64,000 nt of DNA from Volucribacter amazonae (GTDB lineage Bacteria; Pseudomonadota; Gammaproteobacteria; Enterobacterales; Pasteurellaceae): NCBI RefSeq assembly GCF_029783845.1, contig NZ_LWID01000001.1, positions 1,782,001 through 1,846,000 of the forward strand, read 5' to 3'. The position numbers were made by a program, and so were the translations under genes. Positions 26,883 through 37,173 of the stretch are shown here, one piece after another. Each line of letters opens with the position of its first letter. Position 1 is the first letter of the stretch. Under the pieces are notes generated by a model. It did no database searches. It was not told the DNA's origin and saw only the letters and a program-made list of their open reading frames with translations.

Positions 26883-28085
26883 CTAATCATCTCTTAAATA
26901 AGCATGCCCACCACGCAATAAGCGATTTTCGTGGTCAATGCGTAATAAAATGGTAACCGCTATTGCCATAATAATTAAACTGGATCCACCATAGCTGACT
27001 AAAGGGAAGGTTAATCCTTTAGTGGGTAACAAACCTAATGCCATACCTAAATTCACAAAGCCTTGAAAGAAAATCCAAAAGCTAATACCAAAGGCAAAAA
27101 AACCATTAAAGCGTTGCTCAAGTTGTAAGGACTCTCGTCCAATTTTCATAGCACGAAACACTAACGCCCCAAGCAACAACACCATAATCACAATGCCTAA
27201 TAAGCCAAATTCTTCGCCCATTACTGCCATCACAAAGTCGGTATGAGCTTCAGGCAAATATTCTAATTTTTGGATTGAATTGCCCAAGCCTTCGCCCCAA
27301 AATTCGCCACGTCCAAATGCCATTAAGGAATTGGATAATTGGAAACCTGCACCATAGGGATCTTTAAAAGGCTCCATAAAAGCTGTAACCCGTTTTAAAC
27401 GGTAAGCAGAGGATAATACCAATACAATAAATAAAAATACCGCCACGCCAAACAAAGCAATAAACTGCCAAATTTTTGCCCCAACAATAAAGAGCAAACC
27501 AAAGGTAATGACCACCAAAACCACCGCACTACCTAAATCGGGCTGTTGCAATAATAATGCCCCCAATAATGCCACCACTAAAAAGGGTTTAAAGGCACTT
27601 AATTGTTTGCTGCGTACTTCATCATATTTACGCACAAAGTAACTAGATAAATAGCAAGTTAAAGCTAACTTAGCAAATTCCGCAGGTTGGAAATTAAATA
27701 CCACTAAGGGAATCCAACGTCTTGCCCCATTCACTTCTCGCCCAATACCTGGGATCATCACTAATACTAATAAAGCAAATGCCACAAAAAAGAGAATAAC
27801 ATGACTTTGTTCCCAACGTTTCATAGGGATTTGCAAAAAGAAATAGCTGATAAAGCCTGCTAGCACAATATACAAGGCATCACGTTTAGCAAAATAAAAA
27901 GGGTCATCAAACAAGCGTGTGCCTACTGGGATTGAGGCGGAAGTAACCATCACAAAACCAATTAATAACAGGATAATAAATAACCATAATAAAGTGCGAT
28001 CATATAACGCCCCTGTTGGAGTGATTTGTGTCCAACGTAAATAATCCTGTTTCAAATTGTGCCAAAATTGCATACTCAACCCCAT
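26883..28085 (-). CDS. ftsW: FtsW, SEDS-family peptidoglycan glycosyltransferase
   Basis: FtsW polymerises septal glycan together with FtsI. The 400-residue protein has about ten membrane helices and the SEDS signatures YDRTLLWLFIILLLIGFVMV, PAEFAKLALTCYLSSY and GLLPTKGLTFPLVSYGGSS. The start overlaps the murD stop (TAATG); a second ATG at 28073 has a better ribosome site (GGGG) and could be used instead. Confidence 0.97.
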   Translation of the reverse strand: MGLSMQFWHNLKQDYLRWTQITPTGALYDRTLLWLFIILLLIGFVMVTSASIPVGTRLFDDPFYFAKRDALYIVLAGFISYFFLQIPMKRWEQSHVILFFVAFALLVLVMIPGIGREVNGARRWIPLVVFNFQPAEFAKLALTCYLSSYFVRKYDEVRSKQLSAFKPFLVVALLGALLLQQPDLGSAVVLVVITFGLLFIVGAKIWQFIALFGVAVFLFIVLVLSSAYRLKRVTAFMEPFKDPYGAGFQLSNSLMAFGRGEFWGEGLGNSIQKLEYLPEAHTDFVMAVMGEEFGLLGIVIMVLLLGALVFRAMKIGRESLQLEQRFNGFFAFGISFWIFFQGFVNLGMALGLLPTKGLTFPLVSYGGSSLIIMAIAVTILLRIDHENRLLRGGHAYLRDD

Positions 28086-29401
28086 TATTTCTGATTATTA
28101 CCGTAATCTTTGGCAAGTTGAGTAAATACTTCGCCACGTTGCTCAAAATTGGCAAATTGATCCAAACTGGCACAAGCTGGCGATAATAAGACCATATCCC
28201 CTGCCACTAATTTGTCCGCCAAGGCGGCAATAGCTTGTGGCATATTGTCAAATAAAGCACTTTGTGGCGACAGGCTCGCCAGTTGTTCGCCATCACGCCC
28301 AAAGCAATAACAATGGATATGTGGCTGATTTAATAAGGGTTTTAGCTCAGAAAAATCTGCTCCTTTGCCATCGCCACCAAGCAATAGATAAAGGTTGCCC
28401 GCCACTTGAAGTCCATTTAATGCCGCCACTGTGCTACCCACATTGGTGGCTTTTGAATCGTTGATCCAACGCACACCGTTGGCATAATGTGCTAATTGAA
28501 AACGATGAGGTAAGCCAGTAAATTGTTGAAGTGCGGTTAAAATTGCTTGAGAATGTATTCCTGCACCTTGTGCCAAAGCAATGGCGGCAAGGATATTGAG
28601 GTAATTATGTTGTCCAGTGAGTTTTACTTGTTCCGCTGATAACCAAACCTGATCCCCTTGCATAAATTGCACAGGCTGATGAGCGGTTAAATGATAATCC
28701 GCATTTTCTATGCCAAAACTGACCGCACTTTTTGCACTGTTCGCTGGCGGATAGGTTAAGGGATCTTGTTGATTAAATACCGCTGTTTGGCAATGTTGAT
28801 AAATGCGTAATTTGGCTTGAGCATAATCTGTCATATTGTCGTAACGATCCATATGATCTTCACTGACATTCAATACCGTAGCACTCACAGCTTGTAAACT
28901 TGAGGTAGTTTCTAACTGAAAACTAGAGAGTTCCAGCACATAAATATCGCAATCTTGTTTTAGCAAGGATAAAGCTGGAATACCAATATTACCGCCCATT
29001 CCCACCTTTAAGCCAGCTGATTTTGCCATTTCTGCCACTAAGGTGGTTACCGTACTTTTGCCATTGGAGCCTGTAATGGCAATAATCGGCTTTTGTGCTT
29101 CTCGGCAAAATAATTCAATATCGCCCACTACTTCCACGCCCGCTTGAAGTGCGGTCTGAATTTCCGCTGTTTTTAGCGATAATCCCGGGCTAATCACAAT
29201 CAAATCCGCTTGCAATAACCATTGCTGATTTAAGCCGCCTGTATGCAATGGAATCTGGGGATCAAGTTGTTCCGCCCCTGCTGGGTTAGCCCTTGTATCC
29301 ATTACCCTTAGGTTAGCTTGTTTTGCCAGCAAAAACTCCACAACGGATAAGCCTGTTTTGCCTAAGCCGATAATGGCGATATTTTTATTTTGATAGTTCA
29401 T
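28085..29401 (-). CDS. murD: MurD, UDP-MurNAc-L-alanine--D-glutamate ligase
   Basis: MurD adds D-Glu to the peptidoglycan precursor. The 438-residue ligase shows AIIGLGKTGLSVVEFLL, ATP loop AITGSNGKSTVTTLV, LNVSEDHMDRYDN, and HRFQLAHYANGVRWINDSKATN. I used the ATG at 29401 (MNYQNKNIAIIG), which matches the E. coli N-terminus; an extra 15 codons up to 29446 are open but lack a ribosome site. Two uptake sequences lie within it (near 28530 and 29147). Confidence 0.96.
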   Translation of the reverse strand: MNYQNKNIAIIGLGKTGLSVVEFLLAKQANLRVMDTRANPAGAEQLDPQIPLHTGGLNQQWLLQADLIVISPGLSLKTAEIQTALQAGVEVVGDIELFCREAQKPIIAITGSNGKSTVTTLVAEMAKSAGLKVGMGGNIGIPALSLLKQDCDIYVLELSSFQLETTSSLQAVSATVLNVSEDHMDRYDNMTDYAQAKLRIYQHCQTAVFNQQDPLTYPPANSAKSAVSFGIENADYHLTAHQPVQFMQGDQVWLSAEQVKLTGQHNYLNILAAIALAQGAGIHSQAILTALQQFTGLPHRFQLAHYANGVRWINDSKATNVGSTVAALNGLQVAGNLYLLLGGDGKGADFSELKPLLNQPHIHCYCFGRDGEQLASLSPQSALFDNMPQAIAALADKLVAGDMVLLSPACASLDQFANFEQRGEVFTQLAKDYGNNQK

Positions 29402-29453
29402 TATTTCTATGTTCTCTACTTGATTATTTGTTTTTGACTCGCCCAATATTGGA

Positions 29454-30539
29454 TTAACGAATTTTTAAGGTAACCAAGCCAATTAGCACTAACATTAAGG
29501 AAATAATCCAAAAACGCACGATTACACGAGGTTCAGGCCAACCTTTCTTTTCATAATGATGATGAATCGGTGCCATCAGGAAAATGCGTTGTTTGTTGCG
29601 AAGTTTATAAGAACCTACTTGCAAAATAACTGACAAGGCCTCCATAACAAATACACCGCCCATAATCACTAATAATAATTCTTGGCGTACCAGTACCGCT
29701 ACCACGCCTAATGCACCGCCTAGGGAAAGTGAACCTACATCGCCCATAAACACTTGAGCGGGATAAGTATTAAACCATAAAAAGCCTAATCCAGCCCCTA
29801 CAATCGCGGTACAAAATACCGCCAATTCTGAGCTAAATTTAATGTAAGGAATATGCAAATATTCGGCGAAATTCACATTACCTGTTGCCCAAGCAATCAG
29901 GGCAAACGCCCCTGCCACCAATACCGTTGGCATAATGGCTAGTCCGTCCAAACCATCGGTTAAATTGACTGCATTACTCGTTCCCACAATCACAAAATAG
30001 GACAGAACAATATAGAATAAGCCTAGCTGTGGCATTATTTCTTTGAAAAAGGGAACAACCAACCTTGTGGCATCGCTATCTTTGCCGAGGGCATACATAA
30101 TAAACACCGCCACCAAAGCAATGGCAGATAACCAAAAATATTTCCAACGGGCAATTAGGCCATCGGTATTTTTGCGTACCACTTTGTAATAATCGTCCAC
30201 AAAGCCCACAATACCATAGCCAAATAAAATAAATAAACTTAACCAAATATAAGGATTGGTTAAATTTGCCCACAATAACACACTGATACCAATGGCGATT
30301 AAAATCATAATTCCACCCATTGTTGGCGTGCCTTTTTTGCTTAAATGGCTTTCTGGACCTTCCGCTCGGATCACTTGCCCAAATTTTAATAGCTGTAAAC
30401 GGCGAATGGTTTTAGGTCCAATCCATAAACAAATTAATAAGGCGGTTAATAAGGCAAGGATTGCTCGCACCGTAATATATGAAATCACATTAAAAAAGCT
30501 ATGATATTGAACTAAATAGTCCGCAAGCCACACTAACAT
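29454..30539 (-). CDS. mraY: MraY, phospho-MurNAc-pentapeptide translocase
   Basis: MraY makes lipid I by moving phospho-MurNAc-pentapeptide onto undecaprenyl phosphate. The 361-residue, ten-helix protein equals E. coli MraY in length (360) and has the catalytic region GFVDDYYKV, NAVNLTDGLDGLA, and APIHHHYEKKGWPEPRVIVRFW. It overlaps the murF stop by 7 bases. Confidence 0.98.
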   Translation of the reverse strand: MLVWLADYLVQYHSFFNVISYITVRAILALLTALLICLWIGPKTIRRLQLLKFGQVIRAEGPESHLSKKGTPTMGGIMILIAIGISVLLWANLTNPYIWLSLFILFGYGIVGFVDDYYKVVRKNTDGLIARWKYFWLSAIALVAVFIMYALGKDSDATRLVVPFFKEIMPQLGLFYIVLSYFVIVGTSNAVNLTDGLDGLAIMPTVLVAGAFALIAWATGNVNFAEYLHIPYIKFSSELAVFCTAIVGAGLGFLWFNTYPAQVFMGDVGSLSLGGALGVVAVLVRQELLLVIMGGVFVMEALSVILQVGSYKLRNKQRIFLMAPIHHHYEKKGWPEPRVIVRFWIISLMLVLIGLVTLKIR

Positions 30540-31915
30540 ACAAATTCACCTTCTAATTGTTGGATCAGCTCTTCCATTTTCATACGGCGAGAGCCTTTCG
30601 CTAATACTACTACGGGTTGATTTTCGTTTAATTTTTGTTTGATTATTGGGATAAGTTGTGCGATTAACGCCATTTTCTGCTCAAAATGTTGCCCAGCACA
30701 GGCTTGGCTAATTACCGCACTTTGTTCGCCAAAGGAAAAGACTAAATCAAGTTTGGCTTGAGCGGCAAAATCGGCTACCTGTTGATGACAAGCTAAACTG
30801 CTTTCGCCCAATTCTGCCATATCGCCCACCAATAAAATGCGATAAGCAGGGTAGGCTTGCAACACCTTAATAGCGGATTGTAATGAATCCACATTGGCAT
30901 TATAACTATCATCAAGCAACAATAAATTGGCACAAGGTTGGAGCGGATATAATCGCCCTTTAACCCCTTTGACCTGCTCTAATCCTTGCTTAACATCATC
31001 TAAGCTCGCCCCCACATTCATCGCCAAAGCTGCTGCCGCAAGGGCATTGCTGATATTATGCTCACCCAAATAAGGCAAATTAATGGCAATATTGCCCTGT
31101 GGGGTGCAAAGGGTAAATTGTGAACCATTGGCTTGTAACTTTATATCTTGGCAAAAATAATCCGCCGCCGAATTTTTTTGCGAAAATGACCGCACTTGGC
31201 GGTTTTGTATTTCACTTTGCCACTGCGGTAAATAATGGCAATCAAGGTTAATAATCGCAATGCCCTCATTGGATAAACCACGATAAATTTCGCCTTTGGC
31301 AGCGGCAACGCCCGCAAGGCTACCAAAACCCTCTAAATGAGCGGCGGCAACATTATTAACTAACGCCACATCTGGACGCACCAACTCCGCCGTATAAGCA
31401 ATTTCGCCCAAATGATTTGCCCCTAATTCCAACACTGCAAATTGGTGTTGTTTGGTTAAACGCAATAATGTCAAAGGCACGCCAATATCGTTATTAAAAT
31501 TCCCTTGGGTAAATAACACTGCCTCAGCATTTTTCGCTGTTTGGCTTAGGATACTGGCGGTCATCTCTTTAACCGTTGTTTTGCCTGAAGAGCCTGTGAT
31601 AGCGACAGTTTTAGGATTAATTTTTTGCTTTAACCATTGTGCTAATTTGCCCAAAGCAAGGCGAGTATCCGCCACCACAATTTGCGTGGCATTTAGGCTA
31701 GCTTGATATTGTTCTACCACCAAAGCAACCGCTCCTTGTTGTAAGGCTTGTGGCAAATACTGATGCGCATCAAAATTATCGCCTTTTAACGCAAAAAACA
31801 CCGCGTCCTGACAAGGCTTACGGCTATCGGTGCTAATTTGATGAAAACTGACAGGCTCGCCATAATGCTGGGCGGTTAAAATCTCTGCCAGTTGTTGGCT
31901 GTCTAATGAAATCAT
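30533..31915 (-). CDS. murF: MurF, UDP-MurNAc-tripeptide D-Ala-D-Ala ligase
   Basis: MurF adds the D-Ala-D-Ala made by Ddl. The 460-residue Mur ligase has STDSRKP in the substrate domain, ATP loop VAITGSSGKTTVKEM, ELGANHLGEIAYTAEL and DDSYNANVDS near the C-terminal domain. Start overlaps murE by 4 bases. Two uptake sequences lie inside it (near 30715 and 31188). Confidence 0.98.
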   Translation of the reverse strand: MISLDSQQLAEILTAQHYGEPVSFHQISTDSRKPCQDAVFFALKGDNFDAHQYLPQALQQGAVALVVEQYQASLNATQIVVADTRLALGKLAQWLKQKINPKTVAITGSSGKTTVKEMTASILSQTAKNAEAVLFTQGNFNNDIGVPLTLLRLTKQHQFAVLELGANHLGEIAYTAELVRPDVALVNNVAAAHLEGFGSLAGVAAAKGEIYRGLSNEGIAIINLDCHYLPQWQSEIQNRQVRSFSQKNSAADYFCQDIKLQANGSQFTLCTPQGNIAINLPYLGEHNISNALAAAALAMNVGASLDDVKQGLEQVKGVKGRLYPLQPCANLLLLDDSYNANVDSLQSAIKVLQAYPAYRILLVGDMAELGESSLACHQQVADFAAQAKLDLVFSFGEQSAVISQACAGQHFEQKMALIAQLIPIIKQKLNENQPVVVLAKGSRRMKMEELIQQLEGEFVC

Positions 31916-33384
31916 TGTTGTAATAAATCGTTAATTATTGCTTGATCAGAAAAATGGTACTTAGTTTTTCCAATAATCTGATAATCTTCGTGTCCTTTGC
32001 CTGCTACTAAAATCACATCATCGGCTTTAGCGTGGCTAATCACATATTGCAAGGCGAGTTCTCGCCCATGTACCACTGTGGCATGAAGCGGATCAGTCAA
32101 TCCCTGTAAAATATCTCGAATAATACGTTCAGGTTGTTCGGTACGAGGATTGTCGTCAGTAATCACCACTTGATCCGCATAGCGTTCGGCAATATTTCCC
32201 ATTAAGGGACGTTTGCCTGTATCACGATCGCCACCGCAACCAAATAGGCACCAAAGTTGCCCTTGGCAATGTCGGCGTGCCGCTTGTAAGGCTTTTTGCA
32301 AGGCATCAGGAGTATGCGCATAATCCACAATAACCATAGGTTTATGCGGTGCAGTCAATATTTCCATTCGCCCACAAACTGGTTTTAATTGCTGTGCAGT
32401 CGCCAGCAATTTTTCCAATGGATAACCTAACGCCAATAAGGTGGCTAAAGCTAATAGCAAATTACTGGCGTTAAATTCCGCCACTAAATTCGCTTGTAAT
32501 CTCCCTTTGCCCCAAGCACTGTCAAATTCAATGTCAAGGCCTTGTGCGTTAAACTCAAGTGCGGTGGCTTTTACAAATTTTTTTTGTGGGATCACATAAT
32601 CAGGATCAAGGCTCACTGCCACCGCTTGTGGCAATGCGGTCAGCCATTGTTGCCCCACAGGATCATCGGCATTAATAATTGAGTGCGCAACCGATAACTG
32701 TTCAAATAAGCGATATTTTGCGGCGGCATAATTCGGCATGGTTTGATGATAATCCAAATGATCTCGGCTTAAATTAGTAAATACCGCAGCAGCAAAATGC
32801 AAGGCTTCTACCCGATATTGCACTAAGCCATGGGACGACACTTCAATGGCGGCAAAATCTGCCCCTTGTTGCACAAATTGTGCCAAATTATGCTGGACTT
32901 CAATGGCTGATCCTGTGGTATTTATCGCAGGTGTTACCTGACCTAATAAGCCATTACCAATCGTTCCCATTACCGCACTAGATTGCCCTAATAAAGCCAC
33001 CCATTGAGCGAGTAATTGGCTGACGGTGGTTTTTCCATTGGTGCCAGTTCCCCCCACTAAACATAACTGTTTAGAGGGTTCGGCATAAAATAAACCTGCC
33101 AAAGCGGAAAGTTGCTGGGATAATTGGTAAAACGCCACCACTGGCACATTATCTTGCCAAGTAAGTTGTAAATGCTGTTCCGCACAATCTGCCTCGGCTA
33201 ACACACAAACTGCCCCTTGAGCAATGCTTTGTGCAATAAATTGCCGTCCGTCTGTTTGATGCCCTTTTAACGCCACAAAAAGACAGCCCGGCTTTACCGC
33301 CCGACTGTCTAATACCATATCCGTAATTTCAATGCTTTTAAGCTGATCTGCAATATCAGCTAGCATTGCCATAAGTCTTTGCAT
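31912..33384 (-). CDS. murE: MurE, UDP-MurNAc-dipeptide meso-diaminopimelate ligase
   Basis: MurE adds the third peptide residue. The 490-residue ligase has DSRAVKPGCLFVALKG, ATP loop GGTGTNGKTTVSQLL, EVSSHGLVQYRV and the DNPR motif (TDDNPRTEQP), which indicates meso-diaminopimelate rather than lysine. Located between ftsI and murF. Confidence 0.98.
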   Translation of the reverse strand: MQRLMAMLADIADQLKSIEITDMVLDSRAVKPGCLFVALKGHQTDGRQFIAQSIAQGAVCVLAEADCAEQHLQLTWQDNVPVVAFYQLSQQLSALAGLFYAEPSKQLCLVGGTGTNGKTTVSQLLAQWVALLGQSSAVMGTIGNGLLGQVTPAINTTGSAIEVQHNLAQFVQQGADFAAIEVSSHGLVQYRVEALHFAAAVFTNLSRDHLDYHQTMPNYAAAKYRLFEQLSVAHSIINADDPVGQQWLTALPQAVAVSLDPDYVIPQKKFVKATALEFNAQGLDIEFDSAWGKGRLQANLVAEFNASNLLLALATLLALGYPLEKLLATAQQLKPVCGRMEILTAPHKPMVIVDYAHTPDALQKALQAARRHCQGQLWCLFGCGGDRDTGKRPLMGNIAERYADQVVITDDNPRTEQPERIIRDILQGLTDPLHATVVHGRELALQYVISHAKADDVILVAGKGHEDYQIIGKTKYHFSDQAIINDLLQQ

Positions 33385-33404
33385 TTCTTCTGCCTTTAAT
33401 CAGC

Positions 33405-35243
33405 TTAATTATTTTTGCTTTCGTTATCACTTTTACTTGTTTGATTTAAGCGTACCGTACGTTTTGCCACTTGTTCCGAAGAAAGATTATCTGGGGCAAT
33501 ATTATTAGCCCGCAAGGTATAGCCCATAATTCTTGAGAACAAAGGGGCAGAAATTGCACCACCATAATATTTACCCGCTTTAGGATCATCAATCATTACC
33601 ACTAAGGCATAACGAGGATCGCTGGCTGGGGCAACACCTGCGGTATAAGCCAAATATTTATCCACATAACGCCCATTTTCGGTTTTTTTGGCTGTACCCG
33701 TTTTAATCGCCACACGATACCCCTCTACCGCAGCGGCTCGTCCACCGCCGTCAGGGCCTGCCACCGATTCCATCATTTTTACCACATCTCGAGTAATTTT
33801 TTCCGAAAACACACGGTTACCAATAATCGGCGGATCAACTTTCGTAATGGATAAAGGGCGAGCGATACCAAAACTGCCTAAAGTAGCATAAGCCCTTGCT
33901 AATTGTAATGGCGTAACGGTTAAGCCATAGCCATAAGAAAAAGAGGCACGATCAATATTTGACCAACGCTTACGATTTTTCGGAAATACGCCACTACTCT
34001 CGCCCTCTAAACCTAAATTTGTCCGTTCGCCAAAGCCCGCATTATTATAGGTTTCAACTAAAGCTGTAGGTGGCATTTTTAATGCTAGTTTACTTACCCC
34101 AATATTACTGGAATTTTTCAGAATGCTTTCTAAATCTTGGCTATTACGCTTGGCTACGTCAGTAATGGTCTTGCCGTCTACCTTAAATGGTGTGGTATCA
34201 ATAACCGTATTTTTATTGGCTACACCACGTTGAAGTGCGGTCAAAACTACAAAAGGTTTTACCGTTGAACCCGGTTCAAAAGTATCGGTAATGGCACGAT
34301 TACGGCGAAATTCAGCCTTTGATCCCTCACGATTATTCGGATTATAAGAGGGGGCATTTGCCATTGCCAAAATCTCGCCAGTGCGAATATCCACTAACAC
34401 CGCTGTACCTGATTCCGCTTTGTTTTCTGCCACCGCTTTTTTTATTTCTCGATAAACCATTGACTGCAACTTTTCATCAATGCTCAATACCACATCATTG
34501 GCATCAAATTTTTTCACATTTTCAATGTTTTCAACAATATTACCGTAACGATCTTTACGGTATGTACGAGATCCTTCTTGCCCTATTAGTAACGAATTAA
34601 AACTCTTCTCAATCCCCTCAATGCCTTCGCCATCAATATTGGTATAACCAATTAAATGGGCAACCTCCTCAACTCTTGGGTAAAAACGGCGAGGCTCGGT
34701 TTCAATTTGAATGCCTTTAATTTTTAATTCTTTAACATATTGTGCTACTGTCGGCGATACTTGGCGTGTAAGATAAATAAAACGTGAATTTGGATTACGC
34801 TTAACACGTTGAATCAAGGTTTTATAAGGCACATTAATTGCCTCAGCGAGGGCTTGCCAACGTTCTGTTTCTTCTAATGAATTTTTGGCTAAAGCATCTT
34901 TAGGATCAACATAAACTGAATACATTGGCACACTTACTGACAATAAATGTCCATTACGATCAAGAATTGAGCCACGAAAGGCTGGGATTTTTTGGGTACG
35001 CAAAGAACGTTTGTCCGCCTCACTCATTAATTGCTCAGCGTCAATCACTTGCACATAAGCGGCTCGGGTAATTAAAGACAATAAACAAACCACAATAAAT
35101 GCCAATGCCCAACGATAACGCCCTTTCATAAAACTTTTATCATAACTAGGCTTCGCTTTATTGGGTTTTGCACCACTGTTACTGCTCTTTTTAACAGGGC
35201 GATTTAATTTAGGTTTCTTTATTGGTGCATTAAATTTAACCAT
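33405..35243 (-). CDS. ftsI: FtsI (PBP3), septal peptidoglycan transpeptidase
   Basis: FtsI cross-links septal peptidoglycan and is a beta-lactam target. The 612-residue class B PBP has a basic cytoplasmic N-terminus rich in lysine, one membrane helix (about 43-62), a pedestal domain with RGSILDRNGHLLSVSVP, and the transpeptidase domain with Ser326-x-x-Lys329 (EPGSTVKP), SSN at 378-380 and KTG at 514-516. Length matches Haemophilus PBP3 (610). An uptake sequence occurs near 34233. Confidence 0.98.
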   Translation of the reverse strand: MVKFNAPIKKPKLNRPVKKSSNSGAKPNKAKPSYDKSFMKGRYRWALAFIVVCLLSLITRAAYVQVIDAEQLMSEADKRSLRTQKIPAFRGSILDRNGHLLSVSVPMYSVYVDPKDALAKNSLEETERWQALAEAINVPYKTLIQRVKRNPNSRFIYLTRQVSPTVAQYVKELKIKGIQIETEPRRFYPRVEEVAHLIGYTNIDGEGIEGIEKSFNSLLIGQEGSRTYRKDRYGNIVENIENVKKFDANDVVLSIDEKLQSMVYREIKKAVAENKAESGTAVLVDIRTGEILAMANAPSYNPNNREGSKAEFRRNRAITDTFEPGSTVKPFVVLTALQRGVANKNTVIDTTPFKVDGKTITDVAKRNSQDLESILKNSSNIGVSKLALKMPPTALVETYNNAGFGERTNLGLEGESSGVFPKNRKRWSNIDRASFSYGYGLTVTPLQLARAYATLGSFGIARPLSITKVDPPIIGNRVFSEKITRDVVKMMESVAGPDGGGRAAAVEGYRVAIKTGTAKKTENGRYVDKYLAYTAGVAPASDPRYALVVMIDDPKAGKYYGGAISAPLFSRIMGYTLRANNIAPDNLSSEQVAKRTVRLNQTSKSDNESKNN

Positions 35244-35250
35244 TCTCTAC

Positions 35251-35568
35251 CTATTCAACAATTAAAACTTCTTGATTATGTGTAACAGGTTTCATACCTA
35301 ATCTGGCAGCAATCGCTTCAATGCGTGTGCTATCTCCTTGTGTGGTTTCCTCTAATTTTAAATTTAAATAATCAGTTTCTAACATTTGGTGAGCCACCAC
35401 TAACTCGCCTTTTTCCGAAACTAATTGCCTTGTTTTATGGGTAAGCCAAATTGTTGCGATCATTGTCGCTACCAACAAAATTAATAAACACAATGCCAAT
35501 TTATTAGCCGAAAATAAATCCTCTACCACTAAATGACGTAATGGATAACGTTCTTCACTGTTAAACAT
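35251..35568 (-). CDS. ftsL: FtsL, divisome protein
   Basis: FtsL is a small bitopic divisome protein that, with FtsB, activates FtsWI. The 105-residue product has a cytoplasmic segment (1-23), one membrane helix (about 24-43), then a periplasmic coiled coil (TRQLVSEKGELVVAHQMLE). It matches the family layout although FtsL sequence is poorly conserved; position between rsmH and ftsI is decisive. ATG overlaps the rsmH stop. Confidence 0.94.
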   Translation of the reverse strand: MFNSEERYPLRHLVVEDLFSANKLALCLLILLVATMIATIWLTHKTRQLVSEKGELVVAHQMLETDYLNLKLEETTQGDSTRIEAIAARLGMKPVTHNQEVLIVE

Positions 35569-36539
35569 TAAGCAAGTTTCTCCGCAACTCTCAATACCGC
35601 ACTGCGTGAACGAGGATTATATTCAATTTCTTGTTCACTCGGCATAATGGCTTTACCAATTAATTTTAATGATTGATGACGCTGAATCTGATCTTCACGC
35701 AAAGGCAAACCCTTTGGCAAAGCCTCGCCTTTACTTTGTTTTCGCATAAAATGCTTTACCATGCGATCTTCTAAAGAATGAAAGCTAATTACCGCTAAAC
35801 GCCCTTGGGGAGCAAGCACTGACAAGGCTGCGGATAACACCTTTTCTAATTCATCAAGCTCACGATTAATAAAAATCCGAATCGCCTGAAAACTGCGAGT
35901 TGCAGGGTGTTTATGCTTATCTTTAAAAGGCACGAGATCAGCAATTAAATTGGCTAATTGCAATGTTCTCGTTAGCCCTTGCTCGCTACTTTGTTTTGCT
36001 TGCTGATTATAACTAACGATCCCTTGAGCAATTTTCTTGGCAAAACGCTCTTCACCAAAAGTTTTTAACACCCAAGCTAAATCCGCAACAGAAACCTGTT
36101 GTAACCATTCCATTGCTGACATACCTTGCGTGGTATCCATACGCATATCCAAAGGCCCGTCTTTCATAAAGCTAAAACCACGTTCCGCCTCATCTAACTG
36201 TGGCGAAGATACACCTAAATCCAACAAAATACCGTCAATCTTTCCAACTAAATTTTGCTGTTCACAAATTTCTCTCAATGCAGAAAAACCACTATGTACA
36301 ATATTAAATCTCGGATCTTGAATTTTTTGGGCTTCTTCAATGGCTCGCGGATCACGATCAATCGCGATCAAACGACTTCTTTCAGATAAGTGCGATAAAA
36401 TCAAGCGAGAATGACCGCCACGCCCAAAAGTACCGTCAATATAAACCCCATTTTCTTTCAAAGCCAATGCCTGCACAGCTTGTTCCAATAATACTGTAAT
36501 ATGTTCAGGTTGTACGAAAGACGAGGTATTACTTGCCAT
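35568..36539 (-). CDS. rsmH: RsmH (MraW), 16S rRNA m4C1402 methyltransferase
   Basis: RsmH methylates N4 of C1402 in the ribosomal P site. The 323-residue protein has HITVLLEQAVQAL, the SAM motif GTFGRGGHSRLIL, IDRDPRAIEEA, LDLGVSSPQLDEAERGFSF and FHSLEDRMVKHFMR. It is the second gene of the dcw cluster, 115 bases after mraZ; the gap has a GCGGTG/CACCGC hairpin (about 36580-36604) of unknown role. Confidence 0.97.
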   Translation of the reverse strand: MASNTSSFVQPEHITVLLEQAVQALALKENGVYIDGTFGRGGHSRLILSHLSERSRLIAIDRDPRAIEEAQKIQDPRFNIVHSGFSALREICEQQNLVGKIDGILLDLGVSSPQLDEAERGFSFMKDGPLDMRMDTTQGMSAMEWLQQVSVADLAWVLKTFGEERFAKKIAQGIVSYNQQAKQSSEQGLTRTLQLANLIADLVPFKDKHKHPATRSFQAIRIFINRELDELEKVLSAALSVLAPQGRLAVISFHSLEDRMVKHFMRKQSKGEALPKGLPLREDQIQRHQSLKLIGKAIMPSEQEIEYNPRSRSAVLRVAEKLA

Positions 36540-36654
36540 AGCTGATAATCTACTTGATAACTCTTTAATTTAAAATGGATAAGATAGGCGGTGTAAACCA
36601 CCGCTTACCTTTGCTAGTGCCGTTGCCCTTTTATGTTGATTTTTTACTTTTATA

Positions 36655-37113
36655 TTATAAAGACAACGTTTTTAATTCTTCTGATAATGCAAATTCATCG
36701 CTCATACCCAATTGCATATCTTTTTCAATTTGAGCTTGCCATTCTGACTCACTCCAAATCTCAAATTTATTTAACTGCCCAACCAGCATAATGCTTTTTT
36801 CCAGTTTCACACGCTGACGTAATGGGGCGCTAAGTAAAATACGACCCGCACTATCTAACTCACATTCTGTGGCATGCCCTAACATCACACGTTGTATACT
36901 ACGCTCGGCAGGATTAAAATTAGATAACGCCAATAATTTATTTTCCACTACTGTCCATTCATTTAAAGGATAAAGCAATAAACAGGGCTGGCGAATATCA
37001 AGGGTACAAATCATTTGCCCTTGGTGTTGCTCCAAGATCTCAGGACGATAACGGGTAGGGATCGCGAATCTGCCTTTCCCATCTAAATTAATCGCCGAGG
37101 CACCACGGAACAT
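36655..37113 (-). CDS. mraZ: MraZ, AbrB-fold repressor of the dcw cluster
   Basis: MraZ is a ring-forming DNA-binding protein that represses its own operon. The 152-residue product contains two SpoVT/AbrB-like repeats: the first with MFRGASAINLDGKGRFAIPTRYR, the second with ATECELDSAGRILLSAPLRQ, both showing the DxxGR signature. It is the first gene of the cluster and is preceded by matching operator repeats at 37174-37208. Confidence 0.98.
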   Translation of the reverse strand: MFRGASAINLDGKGRFAIPTRYRPEILEQHQGQMICTLDIRQPCLLLYPLNEWTVVENKLLALSNFNPAERSIQRVMLGHATECELDSAGRILLSAPLRQRVKLEKSIMLVGQLNKFEIWSESEWQAQIEKDMQLGMSDEFALSEELKTLSL

Positions 37114-37173
37114 AAGCTAATAACCTTAATATTGGAAATTATTGTCTTCATTTGGCCGTTTTGGGTAAAAATC